Positions 25,600 to 35,158 of a DNA stretch of 64,000 nucleotides are shown here, piece after piece. The stretch is taken from contig CAJTMC010000018.1 of the NCBI GenBank assembly GCA_910577115.1, forward strand, positions 1-64,000, given 5' to 3'. This DNA is from an uncultured Lachnospiraceae bacterium. GTDB taxonomy: Bacteria; Bacillota; Clostridia; Lachnospirales; Lachnospiraceae. The first letter of the stretch is position 1; every line of letters starts with the position of its first letter. Under the pieces are notes generated by a model that had not been told where the DNA came from, ran no database searches, and saw only the letters and a list, made by a program, of their open reading frames with translations. The position numbers and the translations under genes were made by a program.

Positions 25600-27054
25600 T
25601 TATTCTTCCACGCTATAATTAGGTGCCTCTTTTGTAATGTGAATGTCATGTGGATGACTCTCTCTTAAGGCTGCCGCGGAAATCTGTACAAATTTACCGT
25701 TTTCCTTGAGCTCCTCTATTGTCTGTGCTCCGCAGTAGCCCATGCCTGAGCGCAGACCGCCCATCAGCTGGAATACCGTATCCTCCACATTTCCTTTGTA
25801 GGCAACTCGTCCCTCTACACCTTCAGGGACAAGCTTCTTTGCATCTGTCTGGAAATAACGATCCTTACTTCCGTTCTCCATAGCTGCAATAGAACCCATA
25901 CCTCTATATACCTTATATTTTCTTCCCTGAAACAGCTCGAAGGTTCCCGGACTCTCCTCACAGCCTGCAAAAATACTGCCCATCATGCAGACACTTCCGC
26001 CCGCCGCAATCGCCTTCGTCATATCGCCGGAATACTTGATGCCGCCGTCCGCGATAATGGGAATACCATATTCCTTCGCCACTGCATAGGAATCCATAAT
26101 TGCCGTAATTTGCGGCACACCGATACCCGCCACAACACGCGTTGTACAAATTGATCCGGGACCAATGCCGACCTTCACCGCATCTGCACCTGCCTCAATC
26201 AATGCCTTTGTACCCTCTCCGGTAGCAACGTTTCCTGCAATCACCTGCAAATCGGGGAATTTTTCCTTAATCATGCGCAGACATTTGAGCACATTCTCCG
26301 AATGTCCATGCGCACTGTCAAGAACGATTACATCGACCTTTGCGCCTACCAAAGCTTCCACGCGCTCCAACACGTTTGCGGTAATTCCAACGCCTGCCCC
26401 GCACAACAGCCTTCCCTGCGAATCCTTTGCCGCCAAAGGATATTTGATTGTCTTTTCAATGTCCTTTATCGTAATCAGACCCTTGAGATTGTAATCCTTA
26501 TCTACAATAGGAAGCTTCTCTTTTCTCGCCTGCGCAAGAATCTTCTTTGCCTCCTCAAGCGTAATGCCTTCCCTTGCCGTAACAAGTCCCTCTGATGTCA
26601 TTGACTCTTTGACTTTTTTTGTGTAATCTGTTTCAAATTTCAAATCGCGGTTTGTGATGATTCCGACAAGCTTTCTGCCCTCCGTAATCGGCACGCCGGA
26701 AATTCTGAATTTTGCCATCAGCGCATCTGCATCGGCAAGTGTATGTTCAGGAGTAAGTGAAAATGGATCTGTGATCACCCCGTTTTCGGAGCGTTTTACT
26801 TTGTCTACCTCATCAGCCTGTTCTTCAATCGACATGTTTTTGTGAATAATACCGATACCGCCCTGCCTTGCCATCGCAATCGCCATTCTGTGTTCTGTTA
26901 CGGTGTCCATTCCCGCACTCATCATCGGAATATTCAGCTTAATTTTTTTGGTCAACCATGTGGTGAGATCAACCTGATTTGGTATTACCTGTGAATAGCT
27001 TGGTACTAAAAGTACATCGTCAAATGTAATTCCTTTGCCAATTATCTGACCCAT
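25600..27054 (-). CDS. guaB: IMP dehydrogenase
   Basis: Oxidises IMP to XMP with NAD, the committing step of GMP synthesis. 484 residues, normal length. Seen: N-terminal TFDDVLLVPSYS, two CBS domains inserted at about 90-205 (SGVPITEGRKLVGIITNRD and LPIVDKDYNLKGLITIKD), the catalytic loop GIGPGSICTTR (Cys303), GGIKYSGDMTKAIAAG for the phosphate, and the flap KVYRGMGSIAAM. ATG preceded by GGAGG-like AGGAGG. No purine riboswitch fold was recognised in the short upstream gap. Confidence 0.97.
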   Translation of the reverse strand: MGQIIGKGITFDDVLLVPSYSQVIPNQVDLTTWLTKKIKLNIPMMSAGMDTVTEHRMAIAMARQGGIGIIHKNMSIEEQADEVDKVKRSENGVITDPFSLTPEHTLADADALMAKFRISGVPITEGRKLVGIITNRDLKFETDYTKKVKESMTSEGLVTAREGITLEEAKKILAQARKEKLPIVDKDYNLKGLITIKDIEKTIKYPLAAKDSQGRLLCGAGVGITANVLERVEALVGAKVDVIVLDSAHGHSENVLKCLRMIKEKFPDLQVIAGNVATGEGTKALIEAGADAVKVGIGPGSICTTRVVAGIGVPQITAIMDSYAVAKEYGIPIIADGGIKYSGDMTKAIAAGGSVCMMGSIFAGCEESPGTFELFQGRKYKVYRGMGSIAAMENGSKDRYFQTDAKKLVPEGVEGRVAYKGNVEDTVFQLMGGLRSGMGYCGAQTIEELKENGKFVQISAAALRESHPHDIHITKEAPNYSVEE

Positions 27055-27148
27055 TTTTTTTCCTCCTATGAAATGAATATGTGAACAATGTGATTCGAAA
27101 ATATTTTTAAAATTATACTAAAGCGCACACTGCTTGTCAAGCCTAAAA

Positions 27149-27658
27149 TTATTCCATATAAACCTTTCGTGGGGCCACCGATTTCACTGTCTTTGCGAAG
27201 TCCTCATCTAAGTTCAGTAAAAAGCACTGGTTGCCTTCATAGTACACCATATAAATCTTCTGGTCAGGAAGGTCATGTCCTGCACTTAAATCCGTTATTT
27301 TTACCTGTCTGTTTTTATAATAAGTAAGTTGACTGGAATTTACCGGCGCCATAATCTCAATCTTGTTGACATCAAGAACCGCAGCGCGTTTTCTTCTTGT
27401 CTTTGCCATGACCTTGTCCACTGTAATTTCCTTATCAAGATAAAGATATTCATACTCAATATCTGTCCACTGAAACACAAAATAGTCAAAAACGCCAAGT
27501 GCAACAACCGCTATAAAAACAATCAGATTTCCCGAAAACATCAGTAATGCGAGGAGCACCGTAGGCACCACGCATACAATGCGCATAATCGTCCCTTGAA
27601 TTCCACGTTCTTTTTTTACCAGAAGTTCCTTGTAGCTATCATTCATGTTTATAATCAT
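27149..27658 (-). CDS. Small membrane protein with two N-terminal helices (DUF6106-like)
   Basis: 169 residues; the frame has an ATG at 27658 and another four codons later, either possible. A basic N-terminus leads into two adjacent hydrophobic helices (about 25-65: RIVCVVPTVLLALLMFSG and LIVFIAVVALGVFDYFVF), then a soluble beta-rich domain with Lys/Arg-rich TRRKRAAV. The architecture resembles Firmicutes DUF6106-type proteins (inference). The 300 bases between it and the next gene hold only a weak hairpin (27787-27816) that could end the long polysaccharide transcript. Confidence 0.55.
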   Translation of the reverse strand: MIINMNDSYKELLVKKERGIQGTIMRIVCVVPTVLLALLMFSGNLIVFIAVVALGVFDYFVFQWTDIEYEYLYLDKEITVDKVMAKTRRKRAAVLDVNKIEIMAPVNSSQLTYYKNRQVKITDLSAGHDLPDQKIYMVYYEGNQCFLLNLDEDFAKTVKSVAPRKVYME

Positions 27659-27786
27659 ATCCTTCCTTACTTTAATGCATTTTGGTATCCCTTATATCTT
27701 AGAATAAATCAACTTATTATGCAAGCATTTCCCTGTCTTTTCAAAAAAATTATATTCTCTTTCAATCTGTACATACAAAAATGGCA

Positions 27787-27816
27787 TGTTTTATTCTTCT
27801 CATTATAAATAAAACA
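27787..27816 (-). terminator. Weak hairpin at the downstream end of the polysaccharide locus
   Basis: TGTTTTATT (27787-27795) and AATAAAACA (27808-27816) form a 9-bp AT stem. On the minus strand a T-rich stretch (CCATTTTTG) follows within a few bases. Low stability makes it uncertain. Confidence 0.3.
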
Positions 27817-27958
27817 CACCGTAAGCCATAGACCTTCAATAGAATTTGCATATCCGCAACATCAAACGTTCTTTCTCATGCTGGGATATTCTGTCAAATT
27901 TTCTACAAAACCGAAACGCTGACAGAGAGGAAATACCCAAAGTAAAGAGAGAACCATA

Positions 27959-29005
27959 TTAAGGATATATCATCACTTTCATATAATCTTGCCTTTTATC
28001 CCGCATTGTCAAAAATCCGCTTTCTGCGTCCTCAAGTTTCAGTTTATGTGAAATCAATTGTTTGGGTGAAATCTTTTTCTGTGCCAGTCTGTCAAGTACA
28101 TAATGCCAGTCATCGTCGTTTTGATGCGTAAAGGACGAGTTCCATGTGCCTGTTATTGCGATCTGGTTTCTTAGGATTTTCCAGTATACGGATTGCTCCA
28201 GTGTCATATTCGAATACGGGTTTCCAACGAGGCATATGTGTCCCATTGGCGCTGTTAAATCGACCGCCTGTGAAAGTGTTTCATTTCTTCCAACGCATTC
28301 AAAAAATACATCTGCCCCTGCATGATTGGTATGCTGCATGACCCACTCAGAAACATTCTGGGTTTTGCTGTCACAGTAACAGCTTTCGTCCAGTCCAAGC
28401 GCCAGTACAGTGTTCCTTTGGAATTTCTTGTTACCCACTGCCAAAATATTTTCTATGCCTGCATCTTTTAAAAACATCAAAAGCAGCATGCCGATTGTTC
28501 CGAGTCCTAAAATGACAGTCGTGTCATTTTTATGTGGCTGTATCCTGCGCATCGCATGCACTGCAACTGCCATCGGCTCCAGCATCGCAGCTTCCTCATA
28601 TGTTACATTTTCAGGCAGCTCTATCAGGTTCCATTCGGGTACTGCCGTATATTGCACAAAGCCACCGTTTCTGCGCGAGCCCAAATAACTATAACCGCGG
28701 CACAATTCGTAATACTTTTTTTGACATGCTGCACAATTTCCGCATGGGATAAGCGGAAAAACCCCGACACGCTTTCCAATCCACTTTGTATCGGCACGTT
28801 TCCCCACTTCTGCCACCTGACCGGAAAACTCGTGTCCGGGTACCAGCGGATGCACATGAGCTCCTGTCTTATAGATTCTTGGAATATCCGAACCACAGAT
28901 GCCCGCAGCCTTTACGGAAACAAGCACCCCGTCTTCCGCAGCGGAAGGCTTGTCCGCTTCCTCAAAACGTATATCGCCTACATCATGTAAAACCCATGCT
29001 TTCAT
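27959..29005 (-). CDS. Zinc-dependent polyol-phosphate dehydrogenase (GatD/TarJ-like MDR)
   Basis: Medium-chain dehydrogenase of 348 residues. Seen: catalytic zinc site CGSD near 37-40 and GHEF near 57-60, four structural-zinc cysteines in CGNCAACQKKYYELC, and the NAD(P) Rossmann motif GLGTIGM. Its closest recognised relatives are galactitol-1-phosphate and ribitol-5-phosphate dehydrogenases. The neighbours are an IspD/TarI cytidylyltransferase and a pentulose-phosphate epimerase, so reduction of ribulose-5-phosphate to ribitol-5-phosphate is the most economical reading. This is inferred from context, not from diagnostic residues. AAAGGAG ribosome site before the ATG. Confidence 0.8.
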   Translation of the reverse strand: MKAWVLHDVGDIRFEEADKPSAAEDGVLVSVKAAGICGSDIPRIYKTGAHVHPLVPGHEFSGQVAEVGKRADTKWIGKRVGVFPLIPCGNCAACQKKYYELCRGYSYLGSRRNGGFVQYTAVPEWNLIELPENVTYEEAAMLEPMAVAVHAMRRIQPHKNDTTVILGLGTIGMLLLMFLKDAGIENILAVGNKKFQRNTVLALGLDESCYCDSKTQNVSEWVMQHTNHAGADVFFECVGRNETLSQAVDLTAPMGHICLVGNPYSNMTLEQSVYWKILRNQIAITGTWNSSFTHQNDDDWHYVLDRLAQKKISPKQLISHKLKLEDAESGFLTMRDKRQDYMKVMIYP

Positions 29006-29028
29006 CTGCTGCTCCTTTTAACATTTCC

Positions 29029-29123
29029 ATTTTAACAATTTTGTTCTCTCAGTCTTTAAATCATATCTGCGCAATCCATTTGGGGCGCATGTTATTTTAA
29101 CGGTTTGCTCTCTCAGTCCTTTA
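29029..29123. repeat. Pair of imperfect direct repeats flanking the dehydrogenase start region
   Basis: ATTTTAACAATTTTGTTCTC (from 29029) and ATTTTAACGGTTTGCTCTCT (from 29094) continue into CAGTC(C)TTTA and repeat an approximately 30-base segment, the second copy overlapping the stop of the cytidylyltransferase. Probably a local duplication in the intergenic spacer. Confidence 0.45.
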
Positions 29124-29834
29124 TTTACGGGTTGTCCTGCGGTTCGCCTTTATGATTTCCCTGAAGCGCTCCAAATCTTCCGCCGTTGTAATTTTAAAAT
29201 TGCCCTCGTCTCCTGCTATCATGACCATATCCATCCCTGCCATCACAGCGGGCTCCGTCGAGCCGTTTATTGTTAATATTTTATCAGGGAGCAGGCTCCG
29301 GTTTGCCTCATAATAGCCCCCGATTTTAAACGCCTCCGGTGCCTGCCCCGCAAAAATTTCACTCCGTTTTACCAGTGCGCTGATTTTCTTCCCGTCCATG
29401 CTCCGGTATACTGTATCTTTCATCGGAAGCACCGGCACCGCGCCGTCATGCCCCCGCACCGCTTCTAAACAGTCTGTTATCGTCTGCGCCAAAATCAACG
29501 GTCTTGCCGCGTCATGTACCAACACCACATCCGAATTATCCGCATATTTTCTGATATCAGTCAACCCGTTATAGATAGAAAGCTGTCTGTTCACACCCGG
29601 ATTTGAAAATCCCCGGAACTTGTTATTTTTGTCATATTTTTTCAGACATGCTGTTATCTTTTCATGCCACTGCGCCGCAGCAACAATCTGTATCCCGTCA
29701 ATTTTTTCATGGCGGGAAAGCTGTTCAAGGCAGTAGGAAATGACCGGTCTGTCATATACTTCTATGTACTGTTTCGGAATATCCGAACCAAGACGGGTTC
29801 CGGTTCCGCCCGATAAGATTAATGCAACCGCCAT
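29121..29834 (-). CDS. IspD/TarI-family cytidylyltransferase, copy 1
   Basis: 237-residue nucleotidyltransferase that would form a CDP-activated polyol from CTP and a polyol phosphate. Seen: the glycine-rich CTP loop LSGGTGTRLGSDIPKQY, VLVHDAARPL near 120-130 and a C-terminal KITTAEDLE. These features fit both MEP cytidylyltransferase (IspD) and ribitol-5-phosphate cytidylyltransferase (TarI). TarI is favoured because a polyol-phosphate dehydrogenase follows it and an epimerase precedes it, and because no isoprenoid gene is near. AGGAGG ribosome site. Confidence 0.85.
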   Translation of the reverse strand: MAVALILSGGTGTRLGSDIPKQYIEVYDRPVISYCLEQLSRHEKIDGIQIVAAAQWHEKITACLKKYDKNNKFRGFSNPGVNRQLSIYNGLTDIRKYADNSDVVLVHDAARPLILAQTITDCLEAVRGHDGAVPVLPMKDTVYRSMDGKKISALVKRSEIFAGQAPEAFKIGGYYEANRSLLPDKILTINGSTEPAVMAGMDMVMIAGDEGNFKITTAEDLERFREIIKANRRTTRK

Positions 29835-29867
29835 TTGCTGTGCCCTCCTGCCCTGTCCCAGATAATT

Positions 29868-30536
29868 TCAGATATCATCACAATAGTGATGGATTTCGTG
29901 AATAATGTCCCCATATGGTCTGTTCTTGCCAAATAGGAGCGTTGTGCCAAGCACAAAGCCGTCTATTCCCTTTGGCGCAAACTTTAAAATCTTGTCCGCA
30001 CTGCACGCCCCGTCCCAGTATGCCTTAAATCCCATTTCCTCCTTTAAAAGCAGCAGCTTGTCAATCTTCTTCCCGACATACGGCATGTACATCTGCCCCG
30101 CATTTCCCGGATTTACGGTCATCACAAGGACCTTTTTTACAATGCGGAGCATTTCGTATACCGTTTCAATGCTTGTCCCCGGATTAATTGCTATGCCCGG
30201 TACCATGCCCGCGTCTATGATTTTCTGCAAGGTCGTTGACGGGTGGTACTCCGCTTCGGGATGAATATATACCGTATCACCCTTTCTTAGGTTTTTTAAA
30301 AATATCTCCACGCGGTTATTTGGGTGCTCTATCATCAGATGCACATCAAGCGGCTTTTTTGTCGCGCCTGCTATGTACTTCATGTCGTTTAAGGACATGG
30401 CGAAATTCGGAACAAACCTGCCGTCCATGATATCTATGTGGAACGAATCAATGCCTCCCTCATCCAGCTCCCTGACTTCTCTTTCAAGATTGCCATAATC
30501 CGCACACATCAGTGATGCCGTAAGCTCAAAATTCAT
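29868..30536 (-). CDS. Ribulose-phosphate 3-epimerase family protein
   Basis: TIM-barrel sugar-phosphate epimerase, 222 residues, normal for Rpe. Seen: FHIDIMDGRFVPNFA with the catalytic Asp, DVHLMIEHP, MTVNPGNAGQ, and WDGACSADKI in place of the usual VDGGI catalytic strand, a clear divergence from housekeeping Rpe. It should interconvert ketopentose phosphates and so feed ribulose-5-phosphate, or another pentulose phosphate, to the neighbouring dehydrogenase and cytidylyltransferase. Dedicated to this locus rather than the pentose phosphate pathway (inference). Confidence 0.8.
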   Translation of the reverse strand: MNFELTASLMCADYGNLEREVRELDEGGIDSFHIDIMDGRFVPNFAMSLNDMKYIAGATKKPLDVHLMIEHPNNRVEIFLKNLRKGDTVYIHPEAEYHPSTTLQKIIDAGMVPGIAINPGTSIETVYEMLRIVKKVLVMTVNPGNAGQMYMPYVGKKIDKLLLLKEEMGFKAYWDGACSADKILKFAPKGIDGFVLGTTLLFGKNRPYGDIIHEIHHYCDDI

Positions 30537-30593
30537 AATTCATTCTCTCCCCTGCTATTGTGAATTCAAAAACCTTATCTCTCCGGAACAGCG

Positions 30594-31679
30594 TCAGGTC
30601 AGAAACCTGCATCCCGCATGCACAATATTAATCCGGTTCTTATTCGCCATAAAATAAAGCGTGGCCAGTGTCTCTCCCATATAGCCGATATAACGATCGT
30701 TCCTCTCAGTTCCCCTCGGTACGCTCAGCTCCTCTACCCGTTCCAAAATAGGAAACAGCCAGCTGCAATAATCTGCCAAAATCCCTTTTTTTGCTATCAT
30801 AATATTATAGTTATATAAATGTGGCTGTGCTAAAATATCCGGAAAAACCGCCGCATATTGGGGAAATAATTCCTTCAGTGCCTGAATCAATGCCTTCCAG
30901 TCCCGATCTTTTATGTAACGCTTATGATGCTCTTCTATATCAGGTTCATACGACATCGGAAAGGGCAGCACAACATCAACTTCATTATCCTCAAGCCTTA
31001 ACACATCATCGTCTGATAATTCCAATATCCTTCTGTAATGACACAAGCCATAATACCCCTTTTCACTAACAGACCACTCATCACTCAGCCGGTTTTTCCA
31101 AATCCAGTAAAGCGCTGTAAGTTCCGAATAATTCACATTTTTTTCGGATATATGTACCCCTTCACAATCCAATACGTTTGCCACTCTTTCACTGCAGAGA
31201 ACGGCGCCAACCTGAATCGGCGTAATCCAGTCTGATTTTAAATATGTTCCGGAAAGTTCCTTATCCTTATAAAATTTAGCCATAAATACATGCATATCTG
31301 CCCTGTGATATCCTACTGGCAGAGCAGACAGCGGCAGAAACTTTTTGTCGCAGGCACAATGAAATCCCTGTAACTGGGCAAATCTTGCTGATGTAAGGCG
31401 TACATGGCAGTACATGCCCTTTTCATCCAGTTTTGTTTCTATTTCTGCCATTAAATTCTCCGGTGTAGCAATCAAAATCTCCAAATTATTTTTTTCTGTT
31501 TCTGAAATCCCGTCTGCATATGTATCCAGTTCCCAGACAGGAACCCCCGCAAGAAGCTCCGGATTATTTTCACGCCTGGTAACAAGGAAGCATTCTATTT
31601 TACGAACCGGATACAGGCTGTGGATTGACAGATATGCCTCCAGTGCAGTTGCCTGAGCACCGTAAATTGCTAAATTCAT
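30594..31679 (-). CDS. DUF4422 glycosyltransferase-like protein with N-terminal Rossmann module
   Basis: 361 residues. Residues 1 to about 95 form a small Rossmann-like module opening with MNLAIYGAQATALEAYLSI. Residues from about 125 onward match the DUF4422 pattern of polysaccharide loci (VFMAKFYKDKELSG, LCHYRRIL, YNYNIMIAKKGILADYCSWL), thought to be a galactofuranosyl- or glycosyltransferase-type GT-A domain. The combination suggests that the Rossmann module assists glycan assembly. GGAGGAG ribosome site. About 60 bases from the epimerase downstream. Confidence 0.78.
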   Translation of the reverse strand: MNLAIYGAQATALEAYLSIHSLYPVRKIECFLVTRRENNPELLAGVPVWELDTYADGISETEKNNLEILIATPENLMAEIETKLDEKGMYCHVRLTSARFAQLQGFHCACDKKFLPLSALPVGYHRADMHVFMAKFYKDKELSGTYLKSDWITPIQVGAVLCSERVANVLDCEGVHISEKNVNYSELTALYWIWKNRLSDEWSVSEKGYYGLCHYRRILELSDDDVLRLEDNEVDVVLPFPMSYEPDIEEHHKRYIKDRDWKALIQALKELFPQYAAVFPDILAQPHLYNYNIMIAKKGILADYCSWLFPILERVEELSVPRGTERNDRYIGYMGETLATLYFMANKNRINIVHAGCRFLT

Positions 31680-31740
31680 AACGTTTCTCCTCCGACTTGT
31701 TCATTACCATACTCAGCAAAGCATATGAATTATTTTAAGG

Positions 31741-32916
31741 TTATGGATATACACAAAACTGCGGTAAATCCGCCCTGTCCAAAGTTTCCATGTTCACCAA
31801 ATCAATCTTGTCCTCTGATAATCCCAGACTGACATACTCCTTTTTTATACGTTCTGCCAAACTGACATTTAAAATCGCAATAACGAGCACATCAAATTCG
31901 GTGTGCATCACATCACTGCTCGATTTTACAGACAATCCCTGCTGAATATACATGTCGCAGCGTCTGTCAAACCATGCTGCAACCGATACGTTCTTTGAAC
32001 AGCGGCAGTAATTCTCTATCACCTGTCCAAACAGTCCCGCCCCATATACTGCCACTCTCATTCCCTGCCTGACCTTCTCAAACGGAAAAAGCGCCATGCG
32101 GCTGTCAATGCGCTCATACCCCTTCAGAAGCAGTGCCTGCCACATATAATACCGCAGCTGCATGTTTAAGATTTCCTTATATGCGCACCGTTCAAAATTG
32201 GATTGTAATGTCTTATAAAGATACCTGAAATTTTCATCGCTTACCTTAGCGCTTCTCACGATAGACCCTTTGCGCATTCGGTAATGATATAAAAGCTGAT
32301 TGGTCACATATACCGACTCGGCTGCCAAAATACAGGGATAAATGCATGCCGTATCCTCGCCATAACTGATAACATCTGCAACTTCCATACAGCATTTCTC
32401 ATAGAGCTCTCTTTTAAACAGCTTGCCCCACAGACTTGTCTGAATGCCGTACGCAAAAAAATTACCGTTCATAATCATTCTTCCATACAAATCCTCACGC
32501 TGTTCCTTTGTAGCATAAAGCCCTTCCGGTACAGTATTTTTTTTAATTCCCTGATAGCTGCCACATTCCTCATATCCTGCACCTACAATAATATCCGCAC
32601 CTGCCCCTGAATCCATAAGTCTCTGCATCATGTCTTTCTCTATCCAGTCATCACTGTCCACACAGGAAATATATCCGCCATGTGCTGCCGCAATTCCGGT
32701 CTTTCTCGCACTGACAAGTCCGCCGTTTTCCTTATGTATAACGTGAATACGCTTGTCCTTCATCGCATATTCTTCACAAATGTCAGGACATCTGTCTGTC
32801 GAACCGTCATCTACCAGTATTATTTCCAAATCAGCATATGTCTGGCGGCAGATGCTTTCTATGCATTGCGGCAGGTATTCTGCAACATTATAAATTGGAA
32901 CAATGATGCTAATCAT
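31741..32916 (-). CDS. Family 2 glycosyltransferase with C-terminal Rossmann module
   Basis: 391 residues from ATG 32916 (MISIIVPIYNVAEYLPQCIE), which has GGGAGG before it; the frame stays open further upstream but that part overlaps the LicD gene. GT-A core with IILVDDGSTDRCPDI and CVDSDDWIEKDM. Residues about 286-391 form the Rossmann-like module (RVAVYGAGLFGQVIENYC, then AAWFDRR and a conserved LVIAILN strand). It overlaps the end of the LicD gene by 8 bases, so the two are translationally coupled. Confidence 0.85.
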   Translation of the reverse strand: MISIIVPIYNVAEYLPQCIESICRQTYADLEIILVDDGSTDRCPDICEEYAMKDKRIHVIHKENGGLVSARKTGIAAAHGGYISCVDSDDWIEKDMMQRLMDSGAGADIIVGAGYEECGSYQGIKKNTVPEGLYATKEQREDLYGRMIMNGNFFAYGIQTSLWGKLFKRELYEKCCMEVADVISYGEDTACIYPCILAAESVYVTNQLLYHYRMRKGSIVRSAKVSDENFRYLYKTLQSNFERCAYKEILNMQLRYYMWQALLLKGYERIDSRMALFPFEKVRQGMRVAVYGAGLFGQVIENYCRCSKNVSVAAWFDRRCDMYIQQGLSVKSSSDVMHTEFDVLVIAILNVSLAERIKKEYVSLGLSEDKIDLVNMETLDRADLPQFCVYP

Positions 32917-34144
32917 AATTACACGCCTCCCTGACTTGACCCGCCCAATAAGCTGACATATTATGATGTGTTTTCCGTTTGCTCTCCTCAGGAAGCTGCG
33001 TCCAGTCAGTTCCATAAAGGTTATCCAAATATTCCTTATATCCAGCCGGTACATTTACCTCTATATCTTCAAACCGCATTCTGACAGTGTCATCATATAC
33101 TCCTCTTGTCGTGCAGTCCCGCTCTCCATACACAGTTCCCAATACTCCGGCATAGGCGGATTTATCAAAATCATATTTACATAAAAATTCCCTCTGTTTT
33201 GAAAGCCATTTTAAGAAAATGTCAGTTCTTCCATTCGCCGCATAAAAATCCTGCCAGATGCAGCGGTTCAGTTCTTTATATTCCGCAAAAAACAGATGTC
33301 TTTCCCCTGCATCATCGGGCAAACCTATCAGCGGGAAAATATCTACCCACAATGGATTGATTCTCCTAAGCGTACCCTTATCTTCATACACCACCGTTCT
33401 TTTATCCACTGCTTTTGCAAACAAATCCGGAAAGCCATCCGCCCCCTCGGTTCCAAATCCCATGATGCCGAACCGCTCCGTTTCCTCAAAAATATGCATC
33501 AGTTTCAGATAATCCTGCCACGGCAGAAAAATGTCTATATCATCATCCCACGGAATAAATCCCTGATGCCGGATTGTTCCCAAAAGCGTGCCGCCGCACA
33601 CCCAGTAGCGCAGGCTATGTTTCAGGCAAAATCCGTCTATATAAGCAAGAATTTCTTTCTCAGCCTGCTTTATCTCTGATAATGACATTTCGGACTTCCC
33701 TGCGAAAAAACTGTCAATTCTGACATCCTTAAAATCATATGCCATATAAAAATGTACATTTTCTTTATATCCCATTGCCTCAAGCTTTGCTTTTTCCAAA
33801 GCATAGCTCTTTGAAACAACAACAATGAAAGCATCCTTGTCAAACGGCACCAGCCTTTCTTCAAATGTCCATACATTGACGGCATCCATTTCCCGATTCA
33901 GAAAGCGGCATGCAAAATTTTTAATTTCAAGCCGGCGCTGCAGCACTGCTGTCTTATCATCAGATACATACCCTTCAATATTATGGTATCCCAGATTGGA
34001 TAACACTGTTCTCATCGCGAATGAAAAACTGTCAAGACCATATAGGAGAATCTTTCGCTCCTGGTTAATAATTCCCCGTTCTATCAGCCGCTCTATTCCC
34101 TTTGCAATTTCACCTACAATGCTTTTTTTGTAAGACATTTCCAT
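32909..34144 (-). CDS. LicD-family phosphotransferase with N-terminal Rossmann module
   Basis: 411 residues. The C-terminal two thirds match LicD, which transfers phosphorylcholine, ribitol-phosphate or related groups from CDP donors to surface glycans. Seen: GGTLLGTIRHQGFIPWDD followed by the metal-binding IDIF, and later WVDIFPLIGLP. The first 140 residues include a Rossmann-like module (KILLYGLDSFSFAMRTVL). The neighbours are an SDR and an IspD-type cytidylyltransferase, giving the donor. The product is probably a polyol-phosphate substituent (inference). Confidence 0.85.
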   Translation of the reverse strand: MEMSYKKSIVGEIAKGIERLIERGIINQERKILLYGLDSFSFAMRTVLSNLGYHNIEGYVSDDKTAVLQRRLEIKNFACRFLNREMDAVNVWTFEERLVPFDKDAFIVVVSKSYALEKAKLEAMGYKENVHFYMAYDFKDVRIDSFFAGKSEMSLSEIKQAEKEILAYIDGFCLKHSLRYWVCGGTLLGTIRHQGFIPWDDDIDIFLPWQDYLKLMHIFEETERFGIMGFGTEGADGFPDLFAKAVDKRTVVYEDKGTLRRINPLWVDIFPLIGLPDDAGERHLFFAEYKELNRCIWQDFYAANGRTDIFLKWLSKQREFLCKYDFDKSAYAGVLGTVYGERDCTTRGVYDDTVRMRFEDIEVNVPAGYKEYLDNLYGTDWTQLPEESKRKTHHNMSAYWAGQVREACNYD

Positions 34145-34149
34145 ATGAA

Positions 34150-35157
34150 TCAGACCCTTTCCATTTCCTTCATGATTCTGAATGTTTCCTCAATTCCCCT
34201 GTCAATCGAAAACGCAGGCTGCCATCCTAATTTTTTTAATGCATCATTCCCCACAATCTGATCTGCAATAGGGGAAGTTTCCGCCTTTTCAGTACCACTT
34301 GGCAGATGCATTTCCACCCTGCACTTTCCGGCAGATGCGCATTTATCAGCAAATTCCCTGACAGAACAGCTTTCCCCTGAGGAAACACCATATACAGTCC
34401 CATTCTGCCCTGCTGCAAGTGCAGTCAGCAGTCCCGATGCAGTATCCGCCACATATGAAAAAGTGCGTACCTGTTCTCCTGCACTATACATCGCAATGTT
34501 TCTGCCTTTCACTGCCGATGCAATAAACTGTGCCGTTGCCCTGTTGTCACTCTCCATTACATTTGCGCCAAACGTATGGCATGGTCTTGCAATTATGACA
34601 CTCGTGTCATATTCTTTATAATGAGAAATACACAGTGTCTCCGCTGCCTTCTTTCCCATCGGATAACACGCTCTCACAGATAAATGATCCACTTCTTCCT
34701 GTGCCTCTCCTGACGATACATACAACATACGGCAGTCAGTATTTAACTTTGCAATTTCCAGCGCTTTCTGCGTTCCCATGACATTGGACAACAGCACCTC
34801 CACCGGCATTTCCCTAAATGCTCTCGGATGTCCGTAACTTGCCGCGTGGATAATATAATCAAATGAACGTGTACTATTCAGCACAGTTACATCCGATTCA
34901 ATAAAATTCAGACAGCTTGTATGCATATCTCCAAACCGTTCTTTTAACTGCGCTATATTTCGGCTTACAGCATATATGGTAATCCGTGCACCTATATTTT
35001 CATTTGCATAAATAAAGCAATCTGTAATAAATGAACCAATCAGACCTGATGCTCCAAGTATGAGCACACTTTTATTAAAAAAAACATTAAACCCAATGAT
35101 ATGTCCAACTGCCGTTTTGACATTTTCCCGATATGTTTCACTATTTAAATATTTCAT
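34150..35157 (-). CDS. NAD-dependent epimerase/dehydratase (extended SDR)
   Basis: 335 residues from ATG 35157 (MKYLNSETYRENV), with an AAGGAG site; the frame also runs back into the IspD-type gene. Seen: NAD motif GASGLIGS, YPMGK as the catalytic Tyr/Lys pair, and SSGE in place of the catalytic Ser/Thr region. The IspD-SDR-LicD order matches gene trios that install polyol phosphates in other bacteria, where the SDR makes or modifies the sugar alcohol. Substrate uncertain: UDP-sugar epimerisation or pentulose-phosphate reduction are both possible. Confidence 0.8.
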   Translation of the reverse strand: MKYLNSETYRENVKTAVGHIIGFNVFFNKSVLILGASGLIGSFITDCFIYANENIGARITIYAVSRNIAQLKERFGDMHTSCLNFIESDVTVLNSTRSFDYIIHAASYGHPRAFREMPVEVLLSNVMGTQKALEIAKLNTDCRMLYVSSGEAQEEVDHLSVRACYPMGKKAAETLCISHYKEYDTSVIIARPCHTFGANVMESDNRATAQFIASAVKGRNIAMYSAGEQVRTFSYVADTASGLLTALAAGQNGTVYGVSSGESCSVREFADKCASAGKCRVEMHLPSGTEKAETSPIADQIVGNDALKKLGWQPAFSIDRGIEETFRIMKEMERV

Positions 35158-35158
35158 A

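Noticed and set aside
29121..29834. Naming the cytidylyltransferase ispD
   Set aside because: Its neighbours are polyol-phosphate genes and a second IspD-like gene occurs nearby, so a MEP-pathway role is not supported over a TarI-like role.
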